From contig NZ_JBHTMU010000058.1 in assembly GCF_042679605.1 (NCBI RefSeq), positions 1 to 15,773 of the forward strand: a DNA stretch of 15,773 nucleotides, read 5' to 3'. The DNA is from Litorisediminicola beolgyonensis. Lineage in GTDB: Bacteria; Pseudomonadota; Alphaproteobacteria; Rhodobacterales; Rhodobacteraceae. Of the stretch, positions 8,755-15,773 are shown one piece after another; within the stretch, counting starts at the first letter, position 1, and every line of letters starts with the position of its first letter. The position numbers were made by a program, and so were the translations under genes. The notes under the pieces were generated by a model. The model did no database searches. It was not told where the DNA came from and saw only the letters and a program-made list of their open reading frames with translations.

Positions 8755-8783
8755 TTGACACAAAACGGGAACACGAATAGAAC
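8755..8783 (+). promoter_or_regulatory. lexA promoter
   Basis: A perfect -35 box TTGACA (8755-8760) is followed by a 17-base spacer and the -10 box TAGAAC (8778-8783, four of six consensus bases). Transcription would start near 8790, giving a leader of about 25 bases with a ribosome binding site AGGGAG at 8803-8808. The SOS box at 8769-8783 covers half of the spacer and all of the -10 box, so LexA binding would exclude RNA polymerase: a textbook autorepression layout. Confidence 0.75.
8769..8783 (+). promoter_or_regulatory. SOS box (LexA operator) of lexA
   Basis: GAAC-acgaata-GAAC is a perfect direct repeat with a 7-base spacer, the alphaproteobacterial LexA operator. It is in the same orientation relative to its gene as the recA operator at 196-210. 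It overlaps the predicted lexA -10 box, consistent with negative autoregulation. It lies 181 bases before the typA start, so an effect on typA is possible but unsupported. Confidence 0.9.
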
Positions 8784-8815
8784 AAACCGCGACACACCGG
8801 ACAGGGAGCCGCAGG

Positions 8816-9514
8816 ATGCTCACGAAGAAACAGCTCGACCTTCTCGATTTCATCAACAAGCGGATGGCGCGCGACGGGGTGCCGCCCTCCTTCGACGAAA
8901 TGAAGGAAGCGCTGGATCTGCGCTCCAAGTCGGGCATCCACCGGCTGATCACCGCGCTGGAAGAGCGCGGCTTCATCCGCCGCCTCGCGCATCGCGCCCG
9001 CGCCATCGAGATCGTGAAGCTTCCCGACGCGCTCGCGGGGACGCCGCAGGCCGGGTTCCAGCCGCAGGTGATCGACGGCGACCGACCCGACACCCTGCCC
9101 GCACGCGCCCATCCGCTCGAGCCGGGCCTGTCGACGGAGCTGCCGATCCTCGGCCGCATCGCCGCAGGCGTGCCGATCGAGGCGATCAACGACAATCCGC
9201 CCGCGATCTCGGTGCCCGGTCAGATGCTCTCGGGGCGCGGCAAGCACTACGCGCTCGAGGTCAAGGGCGACTCGATGATCGACGCCGGGATCAATGACGG
9301 AGACGTGGTCGTGATCCTCGAAACCAGCAGCGCCGACAATGGCGACATCGTCGTGGCGCAGGTCGACGGCTACGAAGCGACGCTGAAGCGCTATCGCCGC
9401 GATGGCGACCGCGTGGTTCTTGAGGCGGCGAACCCCGCCTACGAGCCGCGCGTCCTGCCCGCCGGGCAGGTCGCGGTGCAGGGGCGGCTGGTGGGGCTGA
9501 TCCGGACCTACTGA
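8816..9514 (+). CDS. lexA: SOS-response transcriptional repressor LexA
   Basis: LexA represses DNA-damage genes and cleaves itself when it meets RecA filaments. The 232-residue product has an N-terminal winged helix-turn-helix (residues 1-65, recognition helix near SKSGIHRLITALEERG). A linker of about 40 residues follows (68-107), longer than in E. coli LexA (202 residues total) but usual for alphaproteobacteria. The C-terminal S24 peptidase domain shows the cleavage site A117-G118 in RIAAGVPIE, nucleophile S153 in GDSMIDAGI and general base K191 in ATLKRY, so it should be fully self-cleaving. The ATG at 8816 has AGGGAG at 8803-8808. The gene stands alone between its own promoter and the convergent comEC, whose stop is 9 bases away. 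Confidence 0.97.
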   Translation: MLTKKQLDLLDFINKRMARDGVPPSFDEMKEALDLRSKSGIHRLITALEERGFIRRLAHRARAIEIVKLPDALAGTPQAGFQPQVIDGDRPDTLPARAHPLEPGLSTELPILGRIAAGVPIEAINDNPPAISVPGQMLSGRGKHYALEVKGDSMIDAGINDGDVVVILETSSADNGDIVVAQVDGYEATLKRYRRDGDRVVLEAANPAYEPRVLPAGQVAVQGRLVGLIRTY

Positions 9515-9523
9515 ACCGGGAAG

Positions 9524-11725
9524 TCACCTGTTTTCAAGGGCATGTCGGCGCATGTTAAGGCTGCGAAGGCCGCCTGAGCGGGCTTGACGCCCCTCCTGTT
9601 TCGCAGCGAAACCGAGGGGCGTTTCCCTTATATCCCAGCTTCTTGCCGGGTTTTCCTGATCCAGTTTCGGCGTCCAGAGACGCTGCCCGGATATCTCGCC
9701 TGTCGTGACGGCGCGCAGCCCCGCGCCGTCAGGATACCAGGCGACCGCGCCGGTCGCCGCGAGCTCTTTCGCCGACAGCAGCAGACACCCCCCCGAAACA
9801 TCGGCCTCGCGATCCGTCACCACGATCTCGCCCGCGGCGCAGCGCCCGAGGCGCTCCAGCCCGGTCTTGCCGCGCAGATGTCTGAGCCGCAGCGTCCCGC
9901 GCTCCAGCACTGCCCAGCTCTTGCCCGAGGCTCCCGGCCAGCGGGCGAAGCCCTCGGCCTGGTCTGCCCCGTCGCCATCGTTCTCGAGCCAGATACCCGC
10001 CACGAAGCCCGCGCCACTTTCGCGGCTGAGGGCACGGCCCGCCTCGGTCATCACTCCGACCAGCGCCCCGTCGCCCGAGACCAGAAGCACCGGACGCTCC
10101 GCCCCGGCCCAGAGCCAGACCGCGACGAGAGAGGGCGCAAGCCCCGCGATCCGCGCCCGTCCCTGCCAGAGGCACAGAACGAGCGCTCCGAATGCGAGGA
10201 GCGGCAAGACCGCTCCGGGCGGTGCCGGAACGTGGCCGACCGCGCCGGGCAGCGCGCTCACGCTCTCTGCCACCCACAGGATCCAGTCGAGCCCCCTACC
10301 CATGACCCAGAGCGGCAGCGCCTCGCCGCCGAAGGGCATCAGCGCCAGTGCCGCGACGCCGGACGGCATGACCAGCGCGCCCATCAAGGGCACCGAAGCG
10401 AGATTGGCCAGAAGCCCGTATTCCGCGATCCGGTTGAACTGCGCCATGGCGACCGGCGCGGTCGCGGCGCCCGCCACCGCCGAGGACAGGACCAGCGTCG
10501 CTCCCCAGCGCAGCGGCGCGGGCCAGCCGCGCAACTTGCCGCGCATCAGCCCGAAGACGACGACAAGCGCGGTGGTCGCCGCGAAGGACATCTGGAAACC
10601 GGAACCGAAGAGCGCCTCGGGCGTGATCACCAAGAGGATCGTGGCCGCGAGCGCCACCGCGCGCAGCGACAGCGCGCGCCGGTCGACAAGCACCGCGCCA
10701 AGGATCACCGCGACCATCACGAAGGCGCGCACGGTCGCCACATTGGCCCCCGAGAGCGCCAGGTATCCCCCCGCGGCCGCCAGCGCGCCGAGCGCGGCAA
10801 TTTTCTTGGCGGGCACCCGCAAGCCCAGGGCCGGGACCGACAGGAGCGCCAATCGAAGCGCCCCGAAGACCGTGCCCGCCAGGAGCCCCATATGCAGGCC
10901 AGAGATCGCGAGGAGATGCGCGAGGTTGCTGTCGCGCAGGGCCGAGAGCGTCTCGCGCCCGACGGCGGAGCGGTCGCCGGTCAGGATCGCCGCCGCGAAG
11001 CCTCCGGTCTCTCCCGGGAGCCGCGCCTTGATCCGGTCGGCCAGCCGCGTTCGCAGCCGCGCGAGCACCACGCCCCGGCCCGCGGGCTCGATCATCAGGA
11101 CGGGCGTGCGCGTGTAGCCAACCGCGCCGATGCGCTGGAACCAGGCATGACGGCGGAAATCGAACCCGCCCGGCTCGGCCGGACCGTTCGGCGCAGAGAG
11201 ATGTCCGGTCAGGATGACGGTCATGCCAGGCTCGGGGTCGAGCCAGCGCTGATCGCCATGGAGCGACACCCGGACCCGGAGCGGCGTCCGGTCGGGCGCA
11301 GTGTCGAAGAGCACCACGCGGTCGAGCGTCAGGCGCAGCGCATCGGAATAGGAGCGGTCGATCGCGACCACGCGCCCCTCGATCGGCCCGTAATAGCGAT
11401 AGTCCAGCACCGGCCCCGCGACCCGATGCGCGCGCGCGCCCGCCAGCGCCATGCCCAGTGTGACAAGCGCAAGCGCGGTCATCAGCGGCCCGAGCGTCGC
11501 GCCGACGCGGCGCGCCAGCACGAGACCGGCGAGACCCGCGCCGCCGGAGACCCAGAGCAGCGCCACCGGCGGTTCCTGCCGGAGCGAGATATAGAGACCG
11601 ATCCCCATCGCCAGGAAGACCGGCGCCCAAGGGAACAGCGCGCCGTGCTGTCCGGGGATCGGCGATCGCAGCCACGTCATCCTGCCGCCCCCGCTTGTCC
11701 TTCCGGCCCACGCTCCTGTAAGCAT
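9524..11725 (-). CDS. comEC: ComEC/Rec2-family DNA uptake channel protein
   Basis: ComEC forms the inner-membrane channel that passes single-stranded DNA into the cytoplasm during natural transformation; in Rhodobacter capsulatus it is also needed to receive gene-transfer-agent DNA. The 733-residue product has N-terminal membrane segments, a DUF4131/OB-fold-like periplasmic region (about 100-215, including GFDFRRHAWFQRIG at 187-200) and the multi-spanning Competence domain (about 240-525) with the hallmark HLLAISGLHMG (270-280) and LFGSGFQMSF (372-381). After residue 540 the metallo-beta-lactamase HxHxDH motif is absent, and only two histidines remain (616, 728). The start is uncertain: the ATG at 11725 lacks a clear ribosome binding site, while M16 (ATG at 11680) follows GGCAGG directly and begins MTWLRSPIPG. 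The gene is divergent from gltX by only 47 bases. Confidence 0.93.
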   Translation of the reverse strand: MLTGAWAGRTSGGGRMTWLRSPIPGQHGALFPWAPVFLAMGIGLYISLRQEPPVALLWVSGGAGLAGLVLARRVGATLGPLMTALALVTLGMALAGARAHRVAGPVLDYRYYGPIEGRVVAIDRSYSDALRLTLDRVVLFDTAPDRTPLRVRVSLHGDQRWLDPEPGMTVILTGHLSAPNGPAEPGGFDFRRHAWFQRIGAVGYTRTPVLMIEPAGRGVVLARLRTRLADRIKARLPGETGGFAAAILTGDRSAVGRETLSALRDSNLAHLLAISGLHMGLLAGTVFGALRLALLSVPALGLRVPAKKIAALGALAAAGGYLALSGANVATVRAFVMVAVILGAVLVDRRALSLRAVALAATILLVITPEALFGSGFQMSFAATTALVVVFGLMRGKLRGWPAPLRWGATLVLSSAVAGAATAPVAMAQFNRIAEYGLLANLASVPLMGALVMPSGVAALALMPFGGEALPLWVMGRGLDWILWVAESVSALPGAVGHVPAPPGAVLPLLAFGALVLCLWQGRARIAGLAPSLVAVWLWAGAERPVLLVSGDGALVGVMTEAGRALSRESGAGFVAGIWLENDGDGADQAEGFARWPGASGKSWAVLERGTLRLRHLRGKTGLERLGRCAAGEIVVTDREADVSGGCLLLSAKELAATGAVAWYPDGAGLRAVTTGEISGQRLWTPKLDQENPARSWDIRETPLGFAAKQEGRQARSGGLRSLNMRRHALENR

Positions 11726-11772
11726 CGCCGGACAGTATCGCCCCCTTGGTTACCCGGAGGTTAATCCGCCCG

Positions 11773-13182
11773 ATGTCCGCGCCCGTCGTCACCCGCTTCG
11801 CCCCGTCTCCGACCGGCTACCTGCATATCGGCGGGGCGCGCACTGCGCTCTTCAACTGGCTCTATGCCCGGGGCCGCGGCGGCAAGTTCCTCTTGCGGAT
11901 CGAGGATACCGACCGCGCGCGCTCCACGCCCGAAGCGACGGCGGCGATCCTGAAGGGGCTCGACTGGCTGGGGCTCGACCATGATGGCGAGGTGGTCAGC
12001 CAGGCCGCCCGCGCCGACCGCCATGCCGAGGTGGCGCGCGCGCTTCTCGAAAACGGCGAGGCCTACAAGTGCTTCTCCACCCAGGAAGAGATCGAGGCCT
12101 TCCGCGAAGCCGCCCGCGCAGAGGGCCGCTCGACACTGTTCCAGAGCCCCTGGCGCGACGCCGATCCCGCCACCCATCCTGACGCGCCCTACGCCATCCG
12201 GCTGAAGACGCCGATGGAGGGCGAGACGCTGATCCGGGACGTGGTCCAGGGCGATGTGCGGATCGGCAATGACCAGCTCGACGACATGATCCTCCTGCGT
12301 TCGGACCGCACGCCGGTCTACATGCTCGCGGTGGTGGTCGACGATCACGACATGGGCGTGACCCATGTGATCCGGGGCGACGATCACCTCAACAACGCCG
12401 CGCGGCAGATAGGGATTTACCGCGCGATGGGCTGGGACCTTCCGGTCTACGCCCATATCCCGCTCATTCACGGGCCGGACGGCAAGAAGCTCTCCAAGCG
12501 CCACGGCGCGGTCGGGCTCGAGGAATACCAGGTCATGGGCTATCCGGCATCGGGGATGCGCAACTATCTCGCGCGGCTCGGCTGGTCGCATGGCGATGAC
12601 GAGGTCTTCACCGACGCAGAGGCCAAAGAGTGGTTCGATCTCGACGGAATCGGGCGCTCTCCGGCGCGGCTCGACTTCAAGAAACTCGAAAACGTCTCGG
12701 GCCAGCACATCGCGATGGCCGAGGATGCTGCGCTGCTGCATGAAATTGAGGCCTTCCTCGACGCCGCGGGCAAAAACCCCTTGACCAGTCCGCAGAAAGA
12801 CGCGCTGATGCGGGCGATGTATTGCCTCAAAGACCGCGCGAAGACACTCCCGGAACTCATTGAAAAGGCGCATTTCGCGCTGACGGAGACCCCGATCGAG
12901 CCGGACGAGAAGGCGGCGAAGGCGCTCGATCCGGTATCCCGTGGTATACTGAGTGAATTGACGCCGCAGTTGCAAAATGCTAGCTGGACCCGAGACGATC
13001 TGGAGGCCCTCACCGCCAGTTTCGCCGAAGCTCGGGACACGAAATTCGGCAAGCTTGCAGGGCCGTTGCGCGCCGCTCTGGCTGGGCGGACGGCAACCCC
13101 CAGCGTGTTCGATATGATGCTTGTCCTGGGACGCGATGAGACGCTGGCCAGGCTCAAGCACGCCGGGCAACCGGCCGGCTGA
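11773..13182 (+). CDS. gltX: Glutamate--tRNA ligase (GluRS)
   Basis: This class I aminoacyl-tRNA synthetase attaches glutamate to tRNA-Glu. In organisms that use the amidotransferase route it may also charge tRNA-Gln. The 469-residue length is normal. The HIGH-type motif appears as PSPTGYLHIGGAR (11-23) and the KMSKS-type motif as KLSKR (239-243). The C-terminal anticodon-binding domain is present, so this is not a short GluQ-RS. I chose the ATG at 11773 because the conserved N-terminus (MSAPVVTRFAPSP) starts there; GGAGG at 11756-11760 is 12 bases upstream, a slightly long spacing. The in-frame start at 11746 would put that site inside the gene. Many alphaproteobacteria carry two gltX genes and I cannot tell which paralogue this is. 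A short patch near 12930-12985 uses AT-rich, rare codons. Confidence 0.97.
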   Translation: MSAPVVTRFAPSPTGYLHIGGARTALFNWLYARGRGGKFLLRIEDTDRARSTPEATAAILKGLDWLGLDHDGEVVSQAARADRHAEVARALLENGEAYKCFSTQEEIEAFREAARAEGRSTLFQSPWRDADPATHPDAPYAIRLKTPMEGETLIRDVVQGDVRIGNDQLDDMILLRSDRTPVYMLAVVVDDHDMGVTHVIRGDDHLNNAARQIGIYRAMGWDLPVYAHIPLIHGPDGKKLSKRHGAVGLEEYQVMGYPASGMRNYLARLGWSHGDDEVFTDAEAKEWFDLDGIGRSPARLDFKKLENVSGQHIAMAEDAALLHEIEAFLDAAGKNPLTSPQKDALMRAMYCLKDRAKTLPELIEKAHFALTETPIEPDEKAAKALDPVSRGILSELTPQLQNASWTRDDLEALTASFAEARDTKFGKLAGPLRAALAGRTATPSVFDMMLVLGRDETLARLKHAGQPAG

Positions 13183-13279
13183 GGCCGGGCGGGCCCCAAG
13201 CGGCACCCACGGGGGGCCGCGGACCGAAGAACATGGCGGGGCGACGCGTTCCTGCCGAACAGACTGAAGGGATCTGCCC

Positions 13280-14575
13280 ATGGCCGAAAGTTCCAAGACC
13301 GCGACGCTCTCCATCGGTGACGACAGCTACGAGCTGCCGATCTACTCTCCCACCGCGGGCCCGGATGTCATCGACATCCGCAAGCTCTACGCGCAGGCGG
13401 GCGTGTTCACCTACGACCCGGGCTTCACCTCGACCGCGTCTTGCGACTCGACCATCACCTTCATCGACGGCGACAAGGGCGAGCTGCTGCATCGCGGCTA
13501 CCCCATCGACCAGCTCGCGTCGAAATCGCATTACCTCGAGGTCTGCTACCTCCTGCTCTACGGCGAGCTGCCGACGGCGCAACAGCTCGAGCATTTCGAG
13601 AACATGGTGACCCGTCACACCATGATCCACGAGCAGATGCACAACTTCTTCCGTGGCTTCCGCCGCGACGCGCACCCGATGGCCACCATGGTCGGCGTGG
13701 TCGGTGCGATGTCGGCCTTCTACCACGACTCGACCAACATCCACGACGCCCGCGAGCGCGAGATCGCCTCGCACCGGCTGATCGCGAAGATGCCGACCAT
13801 CGCGGCGATGGCCTACAAGTACTCGATCGGCCAGCCCTTCGTGTATCCGCGCAACGATCTCGATTACGCGGCCAACTTCCTGCACATGTGCTTCGCGGTC
13901 CCGGCCGAGGAATACATCGTCGATCCGATCCTCGCCCGCGCGATGGACCGCATCTTCACGCTGCACGCCGATCACGAGCAGAACGCCTCGACCTCGACGG
14001 TGCGTCTGGCCTCGTCCTCCGGCGCCAACCCCTTCGCCTGCATCGCGGCCGGCATCGCCTGTCTCTGGGGCCCGGCCCATGGCGGCGCCAACCAGGCCTG
14101 CCTCGAGATGCTCAAGGAGATCGGCTCGCCCGACAACATCCCCGAATACATCGCCCGCGCGAAGGACAAGAACGATCCCTTCCGCCTGATGGGCTTCGGC
14201 CACCGGGTCTACAAGAACTTCGACCCGCGCGCGAAGGTGATGAAGCAATCCGCCGACGAGGTGCTCGATCTCCTGGGCGTCGAGAACAATCCGGTCCTCG
14301 CCACCGCCAAGGCGCTGGAAGAGGCCGCGCTCGCGGACGACTACTTCTCCGAGAAGAAGCTCTTCCCGAACGTCGATTTCTATTCGGGCATCATCCTCGA
14401 GGCGATGGGCTTCCCGACCTCCATGTTCACGCCGATCTTCGCCGTGAGCCGGACGGTGGGCTGGATCAGCCAGTGGAAGGAAATGCTGGGCGATCCGCAG
14501 AACAAGATCGGCCGTCCGCGCCAGCTGTATCTCGGCATGACCACGCGCGATTACATCGACATCGAAGACCGCTGA
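13280..14575 (+). CDS. gltA: Type II citrate synthase
   Basis: Citrate synthase condenses acetyl-CoA and oxaloacetate to citrate at the entry of the TCA cycle. The 431-residue product has the length and N-terminal domain of the type II (hexameric, NADH-sensitive, Gram-negative) enzymes. Catalytic residues are H267 in GPAHGG, H308 in GFGHRVY and D366 in PNVDFYSG; H232 in HADHEQN contacts oxaloacetate. The ATG at 13280 is preceded by AAGGGA at 13267-13272 with ideal spacing. It follows gltX by 97 bases without a clear terminator between them. Cotranscription with gltX is possible, although a separate promoter would be expected for such a highly used enzyme. It ends at a strong terminator. Confidence 0.98.
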   Translation: MAESSKTATLSIGDDSYELPIYSPTAGPDVIDIRKLYAQAGVFTYDPGFTSTASCDSTITFIDGDKGELLHRGYPIDQLASKSHYLEVCYLLLYGELPTAQQLEHFENMVTRHTMIHEQMHNFFRGFRRDAHPMATMVGVVGAMSAFYHDSTNIHDAREREIASHRLIAKMPTIAAMAYKYSIGQPFVYPRNDLDYAANFLHMCFAVPAEEYIVDPILARAMDRIFTLHADHEQNASTSTVRLASSSGANPFACIAAGIACLWGPAHGGANQACLEMLKEIGSPDNIPEYIARAKDKNDPFRLMGFGHRVYKNFDPRAKVMKQSADEVLDLLGVENNPVLATAKALEEAALADDYFSEKKLFPNVDFYSGIILEAMGFPTSMFTPIFAVSRTVGWISQWKEMLGDPQNKIGRPRQLYLGMTTRDYIDIEDR

Positions 14576-14601
14576 ACGCGGCTTCGGATCGGACTGAAGA
14601 A

Positions 14602-14634
14602 AGGGCCGTTGCCAGAGTGGCAGCGGCCCTTTTT
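14602..14634 (+). terminator. Rho-independent terminator of gltA
   Basis: A 13-bp stem (14602-14614 with 14618-14630, one G-T pair) with a 3-base loop (gag) is followed by a run of five T (14630-14634). It starts 27 bases after the gltA stop. Read on the other strand it gives a weaker T-rich tail (cttTCTTC) and could also help end the convergent hydratase transcript. Confidence 0.93.
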
Positions 14635-14660
14635 CGTGAGCTGGGACACCTGGCGGCGGG

Positions 14661-15440
14661 TCAGCGACCCTCGTAGACGGCGGGGCGCTTCTCGAGAAAG
14701 GCCATCACGCCCTCACGGAAATCCCGGCTGCGTCCGCACTGGCCCTGAAGCTGCGCCTCGAGCGCCAGCTGCTCTTCAAGGCTGTTGCCCGAGGAGGCAC
14801 GGAGCGCGGTCTTCACGCGGGCATAGGCCTCGGTCGGACCGGTGGCGAGTTGACGGGCGCGGGCGCGCCAGCGGGCGTCGAACTCGGCATCGGGCACCGC
14901 TTCCCAGATCATGCCCCAGGCCTCGGCCTGCGCCGCGCTGACCGGCTCGGCGAAAAGCGCCGCGCCCATCGCCTTCTGCAGGCCGATCTGGCGCGGCAGG
15001 GTCCAGGTACCGCCCGCATCCGGAATGAGGCCGATCCGGGTGAAGGCCTGCAGGAAGCTCGCGCTCTCGGCGGCGATGGTGATGTCGCAGACCAGCGCGA
15101 GGTTGGCCCCGGCCCCGGCCGCGACGCCGTTCACCGCGGCGATCACCGGCAGGCGGCATTCGACGATGGCACGCAGCATCGGCTCGTACTCGTCGCGCAG
15201 CGTCCGCTCCACATCGAGCGTGGCCGCCGAGCGGCTGTCGCCAAGATCCTGCCCCGAACAGAAGGCCTTGTCCCCGGCCCCGGTCAGCACGATGGCGCGC
15301 GCCTCGCGGTCGGCACGCTTGATCGCGTCGGTGATCTCGGCCCGCATCTGGGAGTTGAGCGCGTTGCGCAGCTCGGGCCGGTTGAGGGTGATGATCGCGA
15401 CGCCCTCGTCGAGCGCGTAGGTGATGGCCTCGTACTGCAT
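14661..15440 (-). CDS. paaG: Enoyl-CoA hydratase/isomerase, PaaG-like
   Basis: This 259-residue crotonase-superfamily enzyme most resembles PaaG, the isomerase that converts ring-1,2-epoxyphenylacetyl-CoA to the oxepin in phenylacetate breakdown. The supporting segments are FCSGQDLGD (60-68), NGVAAGAGANLAL (104-116) and GLIPDAGGTW (137-146), ending with GRSRDFREGVMAFL. D141 matches the single catalytic aspartate of PaaG, while the first glutamate of true hydratases is absent. The oxyanion hole is formed by the backbone near G63 and G109. I chose the ATG at 15440 because the family N-terminus (MQYEAITYAL) starts there, with GACAGGA at 15451-15457 as ribosome binding site; the frame from 15494 adds an unrelated leader. 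No other phenylacetate gene is visible, so the exact substrate is uncertain. Confidence 0.88.
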   Translation of the reverse strand: MQYEAITYALDEGVAIITLNRPELRNALNSQMRAEITDAIKRADREARAIVLTGAGDKAFCSGQDLGDSRSAATLDVERTLRDEYEPMLRAIVECRLPVIAAVNGVAAGAGANLALVCDITIAAESASFLQAFTRIGLIPDAGGTWTLPRQIGLQKAMGAALFAEPVSAAQAEAWGMIWEAVPDAEFDARWRARARQLATGPTEAYARVKTALRASSGNSLEEQLALEAQLQGQCGRSRDFREGVMAFLEKRPAVYEGR

Positions 15441-15527
15441 GTCGGTCTGGTCCTGTCTCAAAGGGCGCGGGGTCTGTCGCCCCCTTTGAACCATCCCGGC
15501 GCCGCGAAGGCAAAGCGCAACGCTGCG

Positions 15528-15773
15528 TCAGAGACCCGCGCCGGGATCGCCCCCTGCCCCGCGCCGCGCCCTGAGCGCGTCGAGAAGCGCGAGGGCCTCG
15601 GGCGGCGGCGCCTGTTCGATGCGCGTGTAGGCGCTGCCGTCGCGGCTGCGCCGCGCAAGCCCGTGCTCGATCAGGCCGCGCCGAAGCTGCGCCGCGTCAC
15701 CAAGCGCGGTCGCGGCATCGATCCTTGCGCTGATCTCGCGCTCGCTCAGCGTCTCGCGCGCGGGCAGCACCGC
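15528..15773 (-). CDS. Probable DUF2087-type protein, C-terminal part (cut by the window edge)
   Basis: The reading frame is open from the right edge of the window to a TGA at 15528-15530, giving the last 81 residues or so of a gene whose start lies outside. The GTG at 15768-15770 is unlikely to be the real start because the match begins mid-domain. The segment LSEREISARIDAA followed by LRRGLIEHGLARR and DGSAYTRIE resembles the DUF2087 pattern (ERE-V-N-I, LRR-LV--GL--R, DGS-Y). That domain is often linked to an N-terminal winged helix in small regulators. The assignment rests on pattern memory only. The stop is 87 bases upstream of the paaG-like start, so the two may be cotranscribed. Confidence 0.6.
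   Translation of the reverse strand, partial: AVLPARETLSEREISARIDAATALGDAAQLRRGLIEHGLARRSRDGSAYTRIEQAPPPEALALLDALRARRGAGGDPGAGL

Noticed and set aside
8589..8795. 69-residue N-terminal extension of TypA
   Set aside because: It would run over the lexA promoter and operator and is not part of the TypA family. The conserved N-terminus begins at the ATG at 8588.
9584..11764. 726-codon open frame on the plus strand opposite comEC
   Set aside because: It is a shadow of comEC: low-complexity, extremely rich in Arg, Gln and Pro, with no membrane or catalytic motif, and it overlaps the gltX start.
13171..13188. Hairpin ccggcc/ggccgg across the gltX stop as a terminator
   Set aside because: The stem is only 6 bp and no T run follows. 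In sequence this GC-rich such stems are expected by chance.
11761..13314. 517-codon open frame on the minus strand opposite gltX, and a similar one at 13154-14248 opposite gltA
   Set aside because: Both are antisense to intact essential genes and have the composition of shadow frames. Neither has a recognisable family.

Overview
The window looks like ordinary core chromosome from a high-GC alphaproteobacterium. It is most likely a member of the Rhodobacterales (Rhodobacteraceae or Roseobacteraceae); I cannot name the genus. The evidence is the protein sequences themselves (RecA, LexA, AlaS, GltX and type II citrate synthase of the Rhodobacter/roseobacter kind), the gene order lexA / comEC / gltX / gltA, and two operators of the alphaproteobacterial LexA type (direct repeat GAAC-N7-GAAC, the reverse of GTTC-N7-GTTC). 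I found no mobile element, CRISPR array, tRNA, rRNA or clear pseudogene.

Layout, left to right. Bases 1-77 hold two copies of a 41-bp-period tandem repeat cut by the window edge. A SOS-controlled leader then precedes recA (268-1332), which ends in its own intrinsic terminator. Next come a DMT/EamA-family permease (1462-2316) and alaS (2405-5065). alaS is followed after one base by two tandem DUF1330-family small proteins (5067-5351 and 5383-5688). A minus-strand cluster then reads leftward: typA/bipA (8588 to 6771), a small cupin whose ATG overlaps the typA stop, and a secreted cysteine-rich protein with an HExxH motif (6377 to 5697). lexA (8816-9514) diverges from typA, and its predicted promoter is overlapped by a SOS box. 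comEC (11725 to 9524) is convergent with lexA. gltX (11773-13182) and gltA (13280-14575) follow on the plus strand and end at a strong terminator. The right edge carries, on the minus strand, a PaaG-like enoyl-CoA hydratase/isomerase (15440 to 14661) and the 3' part of a probable DUF2087-type gene (15773 to 15528).

How the genes work together. The clearest functional theme is the SOS circuit. The DNA-damage sensor recA and the repressor lexA lie 7.5 kb apart, each with one well-formed operator, and the ComEC DNA-uptake channel is the convergent neighbour of lexA. The rest is translation (alaS, gltX, typA) and central metabolism (gltA, the crotonase-fold enzyme). I saw no previously undescribed multi-gene system. 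The parts least explained by known functions are the HExxH secreted protein, the tandem DUF1330 pair, the cupin coupled to typA, the ComEC C-terminus without nuclease histidines, and the repeat upstream of recA.
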